Of a DNA stretch of 64,000 nt, positions 44,890-52,719 are shown in pieces; within the stretch, counting starts at the first letter, position 1; each line of letters opens with the position of its first letter. This DNA is from Tangfeifania diversioriginum (lineage in GTDB: Bacteria > Bacteroidota > Bacteroidia > Bacteroidales > Prolixibacteraceae), in the NCBI RefSeq assembly GCF_900141875.1, contig NZ_FQZE01000012.1:62001-126000 (forward strand), read 5' to 3'. Below the pieces are notes generated by a model. The model had not been told where the DNA came from. It did no database searches and saw nothing but the letters and a program-made list of their open reading frames with translations. The translations under genes and the position numbers were made by a program.

Positions 44890-46284
44890 TTAAGCAGTTT
44901 TGGATTCCGGTTTAACTACCTTCATAATATCGGTAACGCTGCGTGTCTTTTCTAAATTTGTCCTCAATGATTCCCGGTCTTTGTCAATGTATCGTTTCAG
45001 GGTTTTATAGTCGGTGTGCCCTGTAATTTCCATTACCTGATTTACCGGCACACGGTACACGTTTAACAGGATTGAAACGGCTGTACGTCGTGCCATGTGA
45101 GTAGAAATAACCTCATGCAATTGTTTGGTAATGTTCAGTTTTTTATTGCCTTGTGAACGGTTTATTTCAACATCCCGGTTTAGTTTTGCTTTGGCTGCTG
45201 CAAGTTTTAAATAATCGTTTGTTTTTTGATTGCTGATAGCTGGTAGTTCGTAATTGTATTTTTTCAAAATATCCATTGCCGGGGCTGAATATCCTACCAG
45301 TGGAATAATCGTTTCTTTTCTGGTTTTCAGTGCCTCAAATATCCATGTGTCAGTGTGTAAATCTTTCCTATCAAAATTTTCTATGTCGCCCCACCTTTGC
45401 CCGGTGAAGGCCTGAAAACAAAATAAATCCCTTGCACGTTCCAAACTGGGTGTTTCTCTCAAATCATATTCATAAAACTTTTTCAGTTCGTGAATTGTCA
45501 TCGTTACAATGTCAAGGTTATAATTCCTTTTTGCCCTGAACTGTGAATGTTGGAATATGTCGTTTGAATGAAAACCACGTTCATAGCTCCAACGGAGAAA
45601 GTTTTTCAGGTTTTCAACATATTTTGCAGCGGTGTCATCCCGATAACCTTTTGATTTTGTTTTTTGGTTGTATGCTTCATAAAGCAGGTAGGATTTATAT
45701 TTGTCAATGAAGTTTATATCAATATTATCGAAATTGAAATACTTGTAATATTTACCTATGAATGTTTCCAACATCTTTTTTGAGCTATTGAATTTCTGAA
45801 TTGTTTTGTGGCTAAGTTCCTTTGATTTCCTTTCCAAAAATTCATCGTACACTTCAAAGAATGATTTTTCTTTCTCTGAAAACCTGGGTTTGGTGTTGGT
45901 GGTAACATATTCCTGAATCAGTTCCCTTAACTGTTCATAGCTGGGTTTCTCATCCAGCAACATTAATTCATCATAGTAATTCTGAACGTTTTCTTTTAAG
46001 TCATTCAATCGTTTGTTAAAATTCTGCGATCCGGCTGCCTGCCATTTCATTTGTCGTTTTTCAAAGTCCCAGTGTTTAGGCAAAATTTTCATTCCGGTTT
46101 TACAGTGAAAACGATGTGAACGGTCAAAACCTATGGTTAATCGAATAGGGACTTGTTTATCTGAAAGTATAGATTCAAATTTCCGATTTCTCTTTTTTGC
46201 ATCGGTCGTTTCCCTGATTTCCTTTTGAATTGATTCCGTACCGGGTTTGTACTGATTACGAAGTGTAAAACTATAATTTGCCAT
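44890..46284 (-). CDS. Tyrosine recombinase/integrase of the element
   Basis: 464 residues. N-terminal arm-binding part (about 1-105), SAM-like core-binding domain (about 140-250) and catalytic domain (about 260-440). Catalytic residues are visible: Arg297 in GQRWGDI, His396 and Arg399 in HMARRT, His423 in TGHTD and nucleophile Tyr432 in LKRYID. It cuts and rejoins the tRNA-Met 3' end. The gene lies 300 bp from attR, transcribed inwards, with GGTACACAT repeats between it and attR. Confidence 0.92.
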   Translation of the reverse strand: MANYSFTLRNQYKPGTESIQKEIRETTDAKKRNRKFESILSDKQVPIRLTIGFDRSHRFHCKTGMKILPKHWDFEKRQMKWQAAGSQNFNKRLNDLKENVQNYYDELMLLDEKPSYEQLRELIQEYVTTNTKPRFSEKEKSFFEVYDEFLERKSKELSHKTIQKFNSSKKMLETFIGKYYKYFNFDNIDINFIDKYKSYLLYEAYNQKTKSKGYRDDTAAKYVENLKNFLRWSYERGFHSNDIFQHSQFRAKRNYNLDIVTMTIHELKKFYEYDLRETPSLERARDLFCFQAFTGQRWGDIENFDRKDLHTDTWIFEALKTRKETIIPLVGYSAPAMDILKKYNYELPAISNQKTNDYLKLAAAKAKLNRDVEINRSQGNKKLNITKQLHEVISTHMARRTAVSILLNVYRVPVNQVMEITGHTDYKTLKRYIDKDRESLRTNLEKTRSVTDIMKVVKPESKTA

Positions 46285-46342
46285 GACAATAGGATTTTAT
46301 GTTTTAGTTTATTTTGCTGTAATTCAGATTATTATAAGAGGT

Positions 46343-46360
46343 GTGTACCGTATGTGTACC
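46343..46360 (-). repeat. Inverted copy of the GGTACACAT repeat
   Basis: The complement reads GGTACACATACGGTACAC, equal to the first 18 bases of the right-end copy, in opposite orientation, 60 bp before the integrase ATG. A TTTG (46370-46367, minus strand) precedes it, so it may overlap the integrase promoter. Confidence 0.6.
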
Positions 46361-46433
46361 GTTTTTCAAATTTTGTTCGATATACCTGTTTTTATAATTC
46401 ATTGATTAACTGATATTTATTAAAATAAAAAGT

Positions 46434-46457
46434 GGTACACATACGGTACACATTCCC
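46434..46457 (+). repeat. Right-end 24-bp GGTACACAT repeat
   Basis: Same orientation as the left-end copy with one mismatch. With the inverted copy at 46343-46360 it forms a divergent pair between the integrase gene and attR. Confidence 0.65.
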
Positions 46458-46581
46458 TTTACAAAGGTAATATTTTATTTTACAATGAGGTAAAAAGGAA
46501 ATATTAAAAAACGATGAAAGTGTCTGTTTACAGTAACTTTGAAGGATATTTTTTGAACATTTGAGTTAATAAAAATTGGCG

Positions 46582-46594
46582 CGCCTCTCGCTAC
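46582..46594 (+). repeat. attR: 13-bp direct repeat
   Basis: CGCCTCTCGCTAC, identical to the tRNA-Met 3' end. The bases on both sides differ from those at attL, so the shared core is exactly 13 bp. Confidence 0.8.
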
Positions 46595-46602
46595 TTGAAA
46601 AC

Positions 46603-46634
46603 AAAGGGAAGTCAATTTTGTGCTTCCCTTTTTT
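46603..46634 (+). terminator. Terminator behind attR
   Basis: AAAGGGAAG at 46603-46611 pairs perfectly with CTTCCCTTT at 46623-46631, followed by T. Placed 8 bp after a tRNA 3' end, it was probably the tRNA-Met terminator before the element entered. The DNA from 46635 to 46760 holds nothing I recognise. Confidence 0.85.
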
Positions 46635-46784
46635 CTTATGTCTGAAAACTCCGGCTTTTCTGAAAGAAACTACAGTTGCACTTACCCCCTGTTCCTCGGT
46701 CACCTAAAACCGTGTCTGGTTCTCTTTGGTTTTTCGTCAAAATTGGCATTTATCAATTTTTTAAGTAAACGAACACTGTTTTTT

Positions 46785-46806
46785 TAAACGCTGTTTACTA
46801 TTTTTG
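46785..46806 (+). promoter_or_regulatory. Promoter and operator of the toxin-antitoxin pair
   Basis: TAAACGCTGTTTA at 46785-46797 is an inverted repeat (5-bp arms, GCT centre) touching the -7 box TATTTTTG at 46799-46806; the antitoxin ATG is 19 bp further on. An operator overlapping the promoter is the normal layout for autoregulated toxin-antitoxin operons. Confidence 0.5.
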
Positions 46807-46824
46807 CAATAAAGATTTTTAGCT

Positions 46825-47025
46825 ATGGCAACATACACCATTACCATTAACGAAAAAACAAAGGCCGGCAAAAAGCTGGTAGCCCTCCTGGAATCATTAA
46901 ACGAAGTGGTTTCAATATCGGAAATTCGGAAAAGCAAAGGACTGGATGAGGCCCTGGAAGATGTTAAACATGGCCGTGTTTGGGAAGCTAAAAACGCAAA
47001 GGACCTCATCAATAAATGTCTTTAG
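46825..47025 (+). CDS. RelB/DinJ-like antitoxin
   Basis: 66 residues. The N-terminus MATYTITINEKTKAGKKLVA is a beta strand plus helix as in short Bacteroidota antitoxins; the C-terminal part is charged and would wrap the toxin. The gene overlaps the toxin gene by 10 bp. The identification rests mostly on its partner. Confidence 0.75.
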   Translation: MATYTITINEKTKAGKKLVALLESLNEVVSISEIRKSKGLDEALEDVKHGRVWEAKNAKDLINKCL

Positions 47026-47300
47026 TGATGTATTCCATCCGATTTACCAACAGATTTAAAAAGGATGTCAAGCGATGCAAAAGAAGAGGGTATAATCTTT
47101 CCGAACTTGAACATGCAATTGATATTCTGCAAGCCAGCGGCAAATTGCCACCCAAATATAAAACTCATGTTTTATCCGGTCAGTATGCCGGTTTATGGGA
47201 ATGCCATTTAAAACCCGACTGGCTTCTTGTTTGGGATCAAAGCGACAAAGAACTTACCTTACTATTTATGGCCACCGGTACTCATTCGGACTTATTCTGA
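47016..47300 (+). CDS. YafQ-family (RelE superfamily) toxin
   Basis: 94 residues. Ribosome-dependent mRNA endonuclease family: YSIRFTNRFKKDVKRCKRRG at the start, then ELEHAIDILQASGKLPPKYK and the hallmark HVLSGQYAGLWECHLKPDWL followed by LLVWDQ and a terminal GTHSDLF; YafQ's catalytic His corresponds to the His in ECHLKPDW or GTHSDLF. The start may be the second Met (47028 region, MYSIRF). It is coupled to the antitoxin by overlap and sits between attR and a third tRNA remnant. Confidence 0.88.
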   Translation: MSLVMYSIRFTNRFKKDVKRCKRRGYNLSELEHAIDILQASGKLPPKYKTHVLSGQYAGLWECHLKPDWLLVWDQSDKELTLLFMATGTHSDLF

Positions 47301-47419
47301 TTCCTTTTTATAGACTAAAGAAATTCGGAAAATACTGTCTAAATGTACGGGCTTATCCCGGCGGTGGAAAAAAATCCCTTTATTTTTTCCTATAAAGCTA
47401 CCTTTCAACTTAATCCATG

Positions 47420-47494
47420 AATCATACTCGATTGGAAAGGAGATATTGTGACTGTAGATCATAAGGTCGGCGGTTCAATTCTCGCTCTCGCTAC
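47420..47494 (+). pseudogene. Degenerate tRNA 3' half with third att-like end
   Basis: The stretch AAGGTCGGCGGTTC matches tRNA-Met from the variable loop into the T loop, and CTCTCGCTAC at 47485-47494 equals the last 10 bases of the att core. Upstream, CTC/GAG and GATTGG resemble a D arm, and TGTGA-CTGTAGA-TCATA a five-pair anticodon arm with GTA in the anticodon place (47454-47456). The T stem and acceptor do not pair, so it is a scar, not a tRNA. Confidence 0.6.
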
Positions 47495-47498
47495 CGGA

Positions 47499-47532
47499 AA
47501 AGGGGAAACTGATAAACAGCGTTCCCTTTTTT
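47499..47532 (+). terminator. Terminator behind the tRNA remnant
   Basis: AGGGGAAAC (47501-47509) pairs with GTTCCCTT (47521-47528) with one bulged A, then a T run. Its position just behind a tRNA 3' end repeats that at 41020 and 46603. Confidence 0.6.
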
Positions 47533-47608
47533 AGTTGGAAAATCCTTGTAATGGCAAGGCTCACTTCAAAATCTACGCTAACTTCTGCAAATAGTCAAAA
47601 GCAAATTA

Positions 47609-48451
47609 TTAATTCCCATCCACCAGATACTTTTTAAGAATTGCGGTTTTAGGGTTTTTCAAAATTTCGTCGGGATGGCCTTGTTCAATAATTTCGCCAT
47701 AATACATAAAAACAACATGGTCAGCCAGTCGGAGTGCTTGTCTCAAAACATGTGTTACCAGGATAATGGTATAATGCTGTTTCAACTCTTTAAAAAGGTT
47801 TTCAATTATTTTGGTCGAAATTGGGTCGAGTGCCGAAGTTGGCTCATCTGCCAGAATGATGGCCGGTTTCACTGCCAGCCCTCTGGCCAGGCAAAGCCGT
47901 TGTTGCTGCCCAATCGATAAACTGGTAACCGGACTTTTCAACCGGTCTTTTACTTCATTCCACAAGCCTACCCGTTTTAGGTTTGTTTCCACGCTGTGTG
48001 AAATTAATTTTTTTGAACGTATTCCTTTTAACTTTAAACCGTAAGCCACATTTTTATAAATTGATGCCGGCAGCGGGAAAGGCCTTTGCGATAGCAACCC
48101 CATCTTCTGCCGCATAACTGCAAGGTTTTGACCGGCTTTCATAATATCCTGACCATCAATAATAATCTGTCCCGAAACTTTTAGCTCTTTATATAAATCC
48201 GTCAGCCGGTTTAAGCTTTTAAGCAGCGTGGTTTTCCCACAACCCGATGGCCCCAGTAAAACAACAATTTTGTTTTTAGGAATTTTAAGATTGATATCTT
48301 TAAGGATTTTCCCTTCACTGGTTTTAACATTTAAATTTTTTATTTCGATGATAGGACTATCTTTTTTCATTTCTGCCACTTCTGTTTGGTTTTCCATGGT
48401 AACGCTTTCTGATAAAAGATTTGGTTGATATGTAAAAGCCATTTGTTTCAT
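47609..48451 (-). CDS. pstB: Phosphate ABC transporter ATP-binding protein
   Basis: 280 residues. Walker A GPSGCGKTT near residue 57, signature LSIGQQQRLCLARGL near residue 172, Walker B IILADEPTSALD and the switch His in VTHVL. The first 30 residues are extra compared with other PstB proteins, so an internal start (Met20 or Met28) is possible. It closes the pst operon and overlaps pstA by 4 bp. phoU, which often follows pstB, is absent; the next thing downstream is the tRNA remnant. Confidence 0.9.
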   Translation of the reverse strand: MKQMAFTYQPNLLSESVTMENQTEVAEMKKDSPIIEIKNLNVKTSEGKILKDINLKIPKNKIVVLLGPSGCGKTTLLKSLNRLTDLYKELKVSGQIIIDGQDIMKAGQNLAVMRQKMGLLSQRPFPLPASIYKNVAYGLKLKGIRSKKLISHSVETNLKRVGLWNEVKDRLKSPVTSLSIGQQQRLCLARGLAVKPAIILADEPTSALDPISTKIIENLFKELKQHYTIILVTHVLRQALRLADHVVFMYYGEIIEQGHPDEILKNPKTAILKKYLVDGN

Positions 48452-49302
48452 TTTATACTATTTTTTGAATATCGTTTTGAAAGGAGCCTTGCCGAAACAC
48501 TTATAATTAAAATAATTACCGTTAAAACAATTGCCGCTGCATAAGCACGTTGCCGTACTTCCTCGATTGGAGAGCTTAATTGAAAAAATATGGAAAGGGG
48601 CAGTGTTGCAACAGGTTCGTCAAAAGTTACCGGAATATTGTCAGTAAATCCTGCTGTAAAAAGCACCGATGCTGCATCGCCAATTCCACGGCCAAAAGCA
48701 AGAAGCAGGGCTGTAATAAAACCTGCAAAGCCCTGTTTGAACAGCACTTTCAAAGCCGTTTCGGTACGGGTTGATCCCAGCGAAAAGGAAGCTTCCTGAA
48801 GTTCAACCGGAATGGTTTTTAAAACTTCGTCAAAGGCCCTCACCAATATCGGGGTGATTAATAGCGCCACAGTTATTATTCCGGCTAAAAGCGAGGCATT
48901 TAAACCTAAAAACAGCATTGCGGCAAAACCAAATGCCCCGTAAACAATCGACGGGATTCCCCACAACGCGTCAAGAAAAAAGCGAATAGTGTTCTGAGTA
49001 CGTTTTAACCTGATTAACTGGACATTGATAAACAACGCTGCCGGAAGCCCAATAATTACAGCCAATACCGTGGCTCCGATGGAGAGATAAAAAGAACCCA
49101 CAATGGCATTTAAAATTCCACCGCCACCGCCAAAATAATATCCACCCTCGGGCATTGAAAATACAATTTCCCACGACAATGCACTAATTCCTTTTTTGAA
49201 AACGACAATCAGAAGGTATAACAATATTAGTACAACCGAATAGGCAGCTATAAAAGAGATAATTTTAAAAATCCATTCTTCAATAAGTTTCAACCGGTTC
49301 AT
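48448..49302 (-). CDS. pstA: Phosphate ABC transporter permease PstA
   Basis: 284 residues, six membrane segments. The EAA-loop region EASFSLGSTRTETALKVLFK and the start region with GGILNAIVGSFYLSIGA mark the PstA subunit. Inner-membrane half of the phosphate channel. Overlaps pstC by 4 bp upstream and pstB by 4 bp downstream. Confidence 0.92.
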   Translation of the reverse strand: MNRLKLIEEWIFKIISFIAAYSVVLILLYLLIVVFKKGISALSWEIVFSMPEGGYYFGGGGGILNAIVGSFYLSIGATVLAVIIGLPAALFINVQLIRLKRTQNTIRFFLDALWGIPSIVYGAFGFAAMLFLGLNASLLAGIITVALLITPILVRAFDEVLKTIPVELQEASFSLGSTRTETALKVLFKQGFAGFITALLLAFGRGIGDAASVLFTAGFTDNIPVTFDEPVATLPLSIFFQLSSPIEEVRQRAYAAAIVLTVIILIISVSARLLSKRYSKNSIK

Positions 49303-50207
49303 ATCTTTTCTGTTTTATGAATAAAATATCTGAAGAACAGGTTGATAATCAGAATCACAACAAATAACAATAAAGCGGCAAACATAAGCGCCGAATCGTA
49401 ATCGGGAATCGACATCATTTCGCCATAGTTATTGGCAATTAATGCCGGCAGTGGATAACCTGATTTCAGAGGAGAAAGGGTGATATTCATTGTATTCCCA
49501 ACAACCATTAAAACAGCAATGGTTTCGCCAAATGCCTTGGCAATTCCCAATCCAAAAGCTGAAATAATTCCCGGGAAACCTTTCCGAATGATGACATGCT
49601 TTACCATTTCCCAATGGGTAGCACCAAGCGACAATGAAGCCTCTTTCATACCGACTGGAATAGTATGAAAAACCTCGATAAGCATATTCAGCATATAAGG
49701 AATACACATTACTGCCAAAACAATTCCACCCGCAAGCAAACTGTACCCCGAACTGGTTGTGCCGAATAACGGAGCCACTTTATCGGCGACTAACGGAACA
49801 ATAACCAGTACTCCCCAAACCCCATAAACTACCGATGGGATTCCGGCAAGAATGTCGATAACAGGGAGCATAAAATTCAACAAACGCTGCTTGCCAAATT
49901 GCGTGAGGTAAATGGCTGCAAATAAACATAGTGGCGCTGAAAGAATAAAAGCCAGGATGGTTACATAAACCGAACTGAAGATGAAAGGTAAAAAGCCAAA
50001 TTCTCCTTTCATTGGAAACCACTTTGATGAGAAAAGAAGGCTAATTAACGACTGATGTTGTAGTAACGGGGCAGCTTTCCAATATAAACCGACACCAATA
50101 AGCACAGGGATAGCCAGTAAAATATACAAACCTCCCCGCATCCAGATGTTAACTAACATATCTGTTAACCTCCTTTTTCTATTCATATTTTTCACCTTAT
50201 TGTTCAA
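49299..50207 (-). CDS. pstC: Phosphate ABC transporter permease PstC
   Basis: 302 residues, six membrane segments. LFSSKWFPMKGEFGFLPFIF and IPSVVYGVWG are characteristic of PstC, and EASLSLGATHWEMVKHVIIR is the EAA loop. Pairs with PstA. The start is either 50207 or the internal Met at residue 8. It follows pstS by 23 bp. Confidence 0.92.
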   Translation of the reverse strand: MNNKVKNMNRKRRLTDMLVNIWMRGGLYILLAIPVLIGVGLYWKAAPLLQHQSLISLLFSSKWFPMKGEFGFLPFIFSSVYVTILAFILSAPLCLFAAIYLTQFGKQRLLNFMLPVIDILAGIPSVVYGVWGVLVIVPLVADKVAPLFGTTSSGYSLLAGGIVLAVMCIPYMLNMLIEVFHTIPVGMKEASLSLGATHWEMVKHVIIRKGFPGIISAFGLGIAKAFGETIAVLMVVGNTMNITLSPLKSGYPLPALIANNYGEMMSIPDYDSALMFAALLLFVVILIINLFFRYFIHKTEKI

Positions 50208-50230
50208 TTCGAACGTATTATCAAATGCTA

Positions 50231-51172
50231 TTATTTGTCCAAGTTGGCAACCTGTTCATCCAGTCTCTCTTGCGTTAAAGGAACATAACCAGCTCCAGGT
50301 ACAAATTTCTGTCCTTTAGTCACCACCCACTTCAGGAAATCGAGAGTCGCCTGTTTCGCAGGTTTTCCATTGGCTACCAAATAAAGCTCACGAGCCGGTG
50401 GTGAAGGGTATTTCCCTTCGGCGATGGCAGCCAGCACCCGGTCAAACGAGTCATAGAAATTTTCTTCCGCATCTAATTTTCCGTTTTCGTTTACATCAAT
50501 CGGAATGACTTCTATCCCCGGGTTTTTATTTCCCGTTTTTAAATCGTACAGGTAAATGGTATTATTAAAACCTATTCCCTTTTCATCTTTCACCACTGCA
50601 TCGGCCAGGCCGGGGTCGCCAAATACGCCAACTCCTCTCAGGTCCTCCTGATTCCCTGCGAGATACGCTGCCCATGTGCCAGCGGCGCCACAGGCATCGG
50701 AGCGGGTAAAAACATTAATTGGCAGATCGATTTTAATTCCTGCCAACTGGTTCCAATTGGAATATTTCCCCTCGATATATAAATCCCGAAATTCTTCGCG
50801 CGTAATCCCACGTTTATAGAGCGTCTCCACCACAGGATTGGCAGCGTTTGCAGTTGGTATTACTGCATCTTTTGTAACACCAACCCACCAAACGCCCTGG
50901 TCAATTTCAGCCTGCAAAATTTCACGTGAGAACATGCCCAGGTCAACTGTGCCCGAAAGCGCATCGGCCATCCCTTTACCAGCGCCACCGGCAGAAATAT
51001 TAAAACGCACTTCCGGATTTTCCTTTTGATATTCTTCACTCCATTTTACAACAAGCGGATACAAAGCAAAAGCTCCAGAAAGACTAATGGTTTGCTCTTT
51101 CTTTTTTGTTGATGTGCAGGCAGCCAACAGAATGATGACGGCTAAAATCAAAGCATTTTTTGTTCTTTTCAT
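50231..51172 (-). CDS. pstS: Phosphate-binding lipoprotein
   Basis: 313 residues. Lipoprotein signal with lipobox LAAC (Cys19). Periplasmic solute-binding fold with the PstS-type phosphate loops LSGAFALYPLV and ISAGGAGKGMADALSG and FTRSDACGAAGTW. It delivers phosphate to PstCA. First gene of pstSCAB. I could not find a recognisable Pho box in the 123 bp upstream; a 12-bp palindrome ATATTCGAATAT lies at 51266-51277. Confidence 0.9.
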   Translation of the reverse strand: MKRTKNALILAVIILLAACTSTKKKEQTISLSGAFALYPLVVKWSEEYQKENPEVRFNISAGGAGKGMADALSGTVDLGMFSREILQAEIDQGVWWVGVTKDAVIPTANAANPVVETLYKRGITREEFRDLYIEGKYSNWNQLAGIKIDLPINVFTRSDACGAAGTWAAYLAGNQEDLRGVGVFGDPGLADAVVKDEKGIGFNNTIYLYDLKTGNKNPGIEVIPIDVNENGKLDAEENFYDSFDRVLAAIAEGKYPSPPARELYLVANGKPAKQATLDFLKWVVTKGQKFVPGAGYVPLTQERLDEQVANLDK

Positions 51173-51295
51173 ACTATTAATATTGTTTATTTATTAAGGT
51201 ATAGTATGGAACTCGCATGAATTTTAATCATCACCTTGGGCGTAAATATTTTACATGCTCGTTTCATATTCGAATATTTTACTGTTTAATACACG

Positions 51296-52609
51296 TTAGT
51301 TTTTGAATAATACCGGTGTTACCGTTAATTGCAGATACAGAAATTGCGAAAATTTAGTTTCCGGCACGTTTTGAATGGTTTTTAAAGCGTTGGTTGGCAG
51401 AAAAAACGAATAGCCGCTCTCCAAAGCACCCCAATTTGAAAACTTATGTTTTAATACCAGGTCGTTTTCATACCCCAGATTTTTACTGATTGGTGTATTT
51501 TCATTGGTTTGTGCCAGGCTAAAAAAATGCCCGGTATTTTTCAGGCTGATTTTTGCACTTAGTTTCCAGTTAAAATAGAAATAATAATCAGCCAGACCTC
51601 CCTGCTTGGTATGAGAATTAAAACTGCTGAAGTAATCAATCCCTCCAAAAAACCGGTGGCGGCCACCATATAAAACATCGAACAGATGGTCGGTTTTCCC
51701 GTTTATGTGTTTATTTCCCGAAAGATAGCTTACTCCAATTCCCGGGGTAATCTTTCCAATTGTGTAGGAAAAATCGGCATCGGCCAGCCAGGCGCTCACT
51801 TTTTTACCGGTGTTGTTTTTCCCGAATTGATAGTAAAGGTTTCCTGAAATTGTTAATCCATCTTGTTTGTAGGTTGAATAAACTCCGGTTGTTTGCCGAA
51901 AAAACAGTTTGTTTTCAGTTTCCGACTTTGTTACCCCGGAAGCTACATGCGAATAAGAAAGGTTCCAGTTTTCTGTCAACTGGTGCTTTGCCCAAATAAA
52001 GTTTAGTGATTTAATGCGATTTGGATTATAGAAGTTATCAGAAGCGTTTTCACCGGTCGAATTCCAACTACTCCCTGCATGAAATTCAATGCTTTCAGTT
52101 TTCAACTTGTAAACTACCGCATCGTATGCAATTCCGTTTTGATTCCAGTTTCGGGCCGCAAAAATACGTTGATTGTCGTAAACCAGTTGCTGCCTGCCAA
52201 CAGATAACCAGCCGTTTTGCCCAGTTTTAAGCTGAACAAATGCCTCAAACAAATCGAGCGAAGCGTAATCGCCAAAAACTCCCGTAGAACTGCTCAATTG
52301 TTCATCGCCCCAAACCCTTACATTCTGAGGGGTAAACTTTAATTTTAAGTTTTCATTTTCGAAAATGAATGAAATGCGTGTGCGTTGAGAGATGAATGCT
52401 GCCGGGGTGCTTCCTTCAGCAGCAAGTTTTTTATACCCATCGCGCAGTTCAAAACGGTTTCGGTATTGAGCATCAATTGTAAATTGGGCAAATCCGCCTT
52501 TTGATAGTAAACAGACTATTAATAAGGTAAAAATATAGCTGCTATTTGAACTTGATTTTGCTTTTCCTGAACCGGATATTACCCCGAAACGATTATTGAT
52601 GCCAAACAT
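51296..52609 (-). CDS. Outer membrane beta-barrel porin, alginate-export-like
   Basis: 437 residues with a late signal peptide (hydrophobic stretch about 25-40, ending GGFAQ). The rest alternates in the manner of a barrel with repeated aromatic strands; FTIDAQYRNRFELRDGYKKL and NGWLSVGRQQLVYDNQRIF resemble the alginate-export/OprO-like porin family. The last strand ends LQLTVTPVLFKN. Between the pst operon and a two-component system, it may be the outer membrane pore for phosphate, but the sequence does not prove the substrate. Confidence 0.72.
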   Translation of the reverse strand: MFGINNRFGVISGSGKAKSSSNSSYIFTLLIVCLLSKGGFAQFTIDAQYRNRFELRDGYKKLAAEGSTPAAFISQRTRISFIFENENLKLKFTPQNVRVWGDEQLSSSTGVFGDYASLDLFEAFVQLKTGQNGWLSVGRQQLVYDNQRIFAARNWNQNGIAYDAVVYKLKTESIEFHAGSSWNSTGENASDNFYNPNRIKSLNFIWAKHQLTENWNLSYSHVASGVTKSETENKLFFRQTTGVYSTYKQDGLTISGNLYYQFGKNNTGKKVSAWLADADFSYTIGKITPGIGVSYLSGNKHINGKTDHLFDVLYGGRHRFFGGIDYFSSFNSHTKQGGLADYYFYFNWKLSAKISLKNTGHFFSLAQTNENTPISKNLGYENDLVLKHKFSNWGALESGYSFFLPTNALKTIQNVPETKFSQFLYLQLTVTPVLFKN

Positions 52610-52635
52610 AACTTTTGCATTATAAACTTACGTTA

Positions 52636-52643
52636 CAAAAGTA
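52636..52643 (-). promoter_or_regulatory. Candidate -7 box of the porin gene
   Basis: The complement reads TACTTTTG, matching TAnnTTTG, 26 bp before the porin ATG. Confidence 0.5.
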
Positions 52644-52690
52644 TTTTGGCTTAATCGATAAATAAACAGTCAAAAAACGTAAATTACAAA

Positions 52691-52708
52691 CTACGTTTAA
52701 AAACGTAG
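52691..52708. promoter_or_regulatory. Inverted repeat upstream of the porin promoter
   Basis: CTACGTTT, AA, AAACGTAG: a perfect 8-bp inverted repeat 48 bp upstream of the porin -7 box. Further ACGT cores lie at 52633 and 52677. It fits a binding site for the NarL-type regulator encoded next door (inference). A weak terminator of that gene is the alternative, but there is no GC core. Confidence 0.45.
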
Positions 52709-52719
52709 GAAACTATTTT

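Larger units (their letters stand above)
40990..46594. mobile_element. Integrative element in tRNA-Met
   Basis: A 5.6-kb block bounded by a 13-bp direct repeat of the tRNA-Met 3' end. All seven genes are on the minus strand in two units: integrase plus a protein of unknown function, and HTH protein, putative replication initiator and three small unknown proteins. A 24-bp GGTACACAT repeat sits inside both ends. There are no recognisable capsid, tail, relaxase or type IV secretion genes, so it is either a satellite-type element or a small plasmid-like integrative element that depends on a helper to move between cells. An integrase next to attR and an excisionase-like protein suggest that it can still excise. 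Confidence 0.8.

Noticed and set aside
47420-47494. Functional tRNA-Tyr (anticodon GTA)
   Set aside because: Acceptor and T stems do not pair and the long variable arm of bacterial tRNA-Tyr is missing.
51266-51277. ATATTCGAATAT as a Pho box before pstS
   Set aside because: It does not resemble the direct-repeat form of Pho boxes, and a 12-bp AT-rich palindrome can arise by chance.
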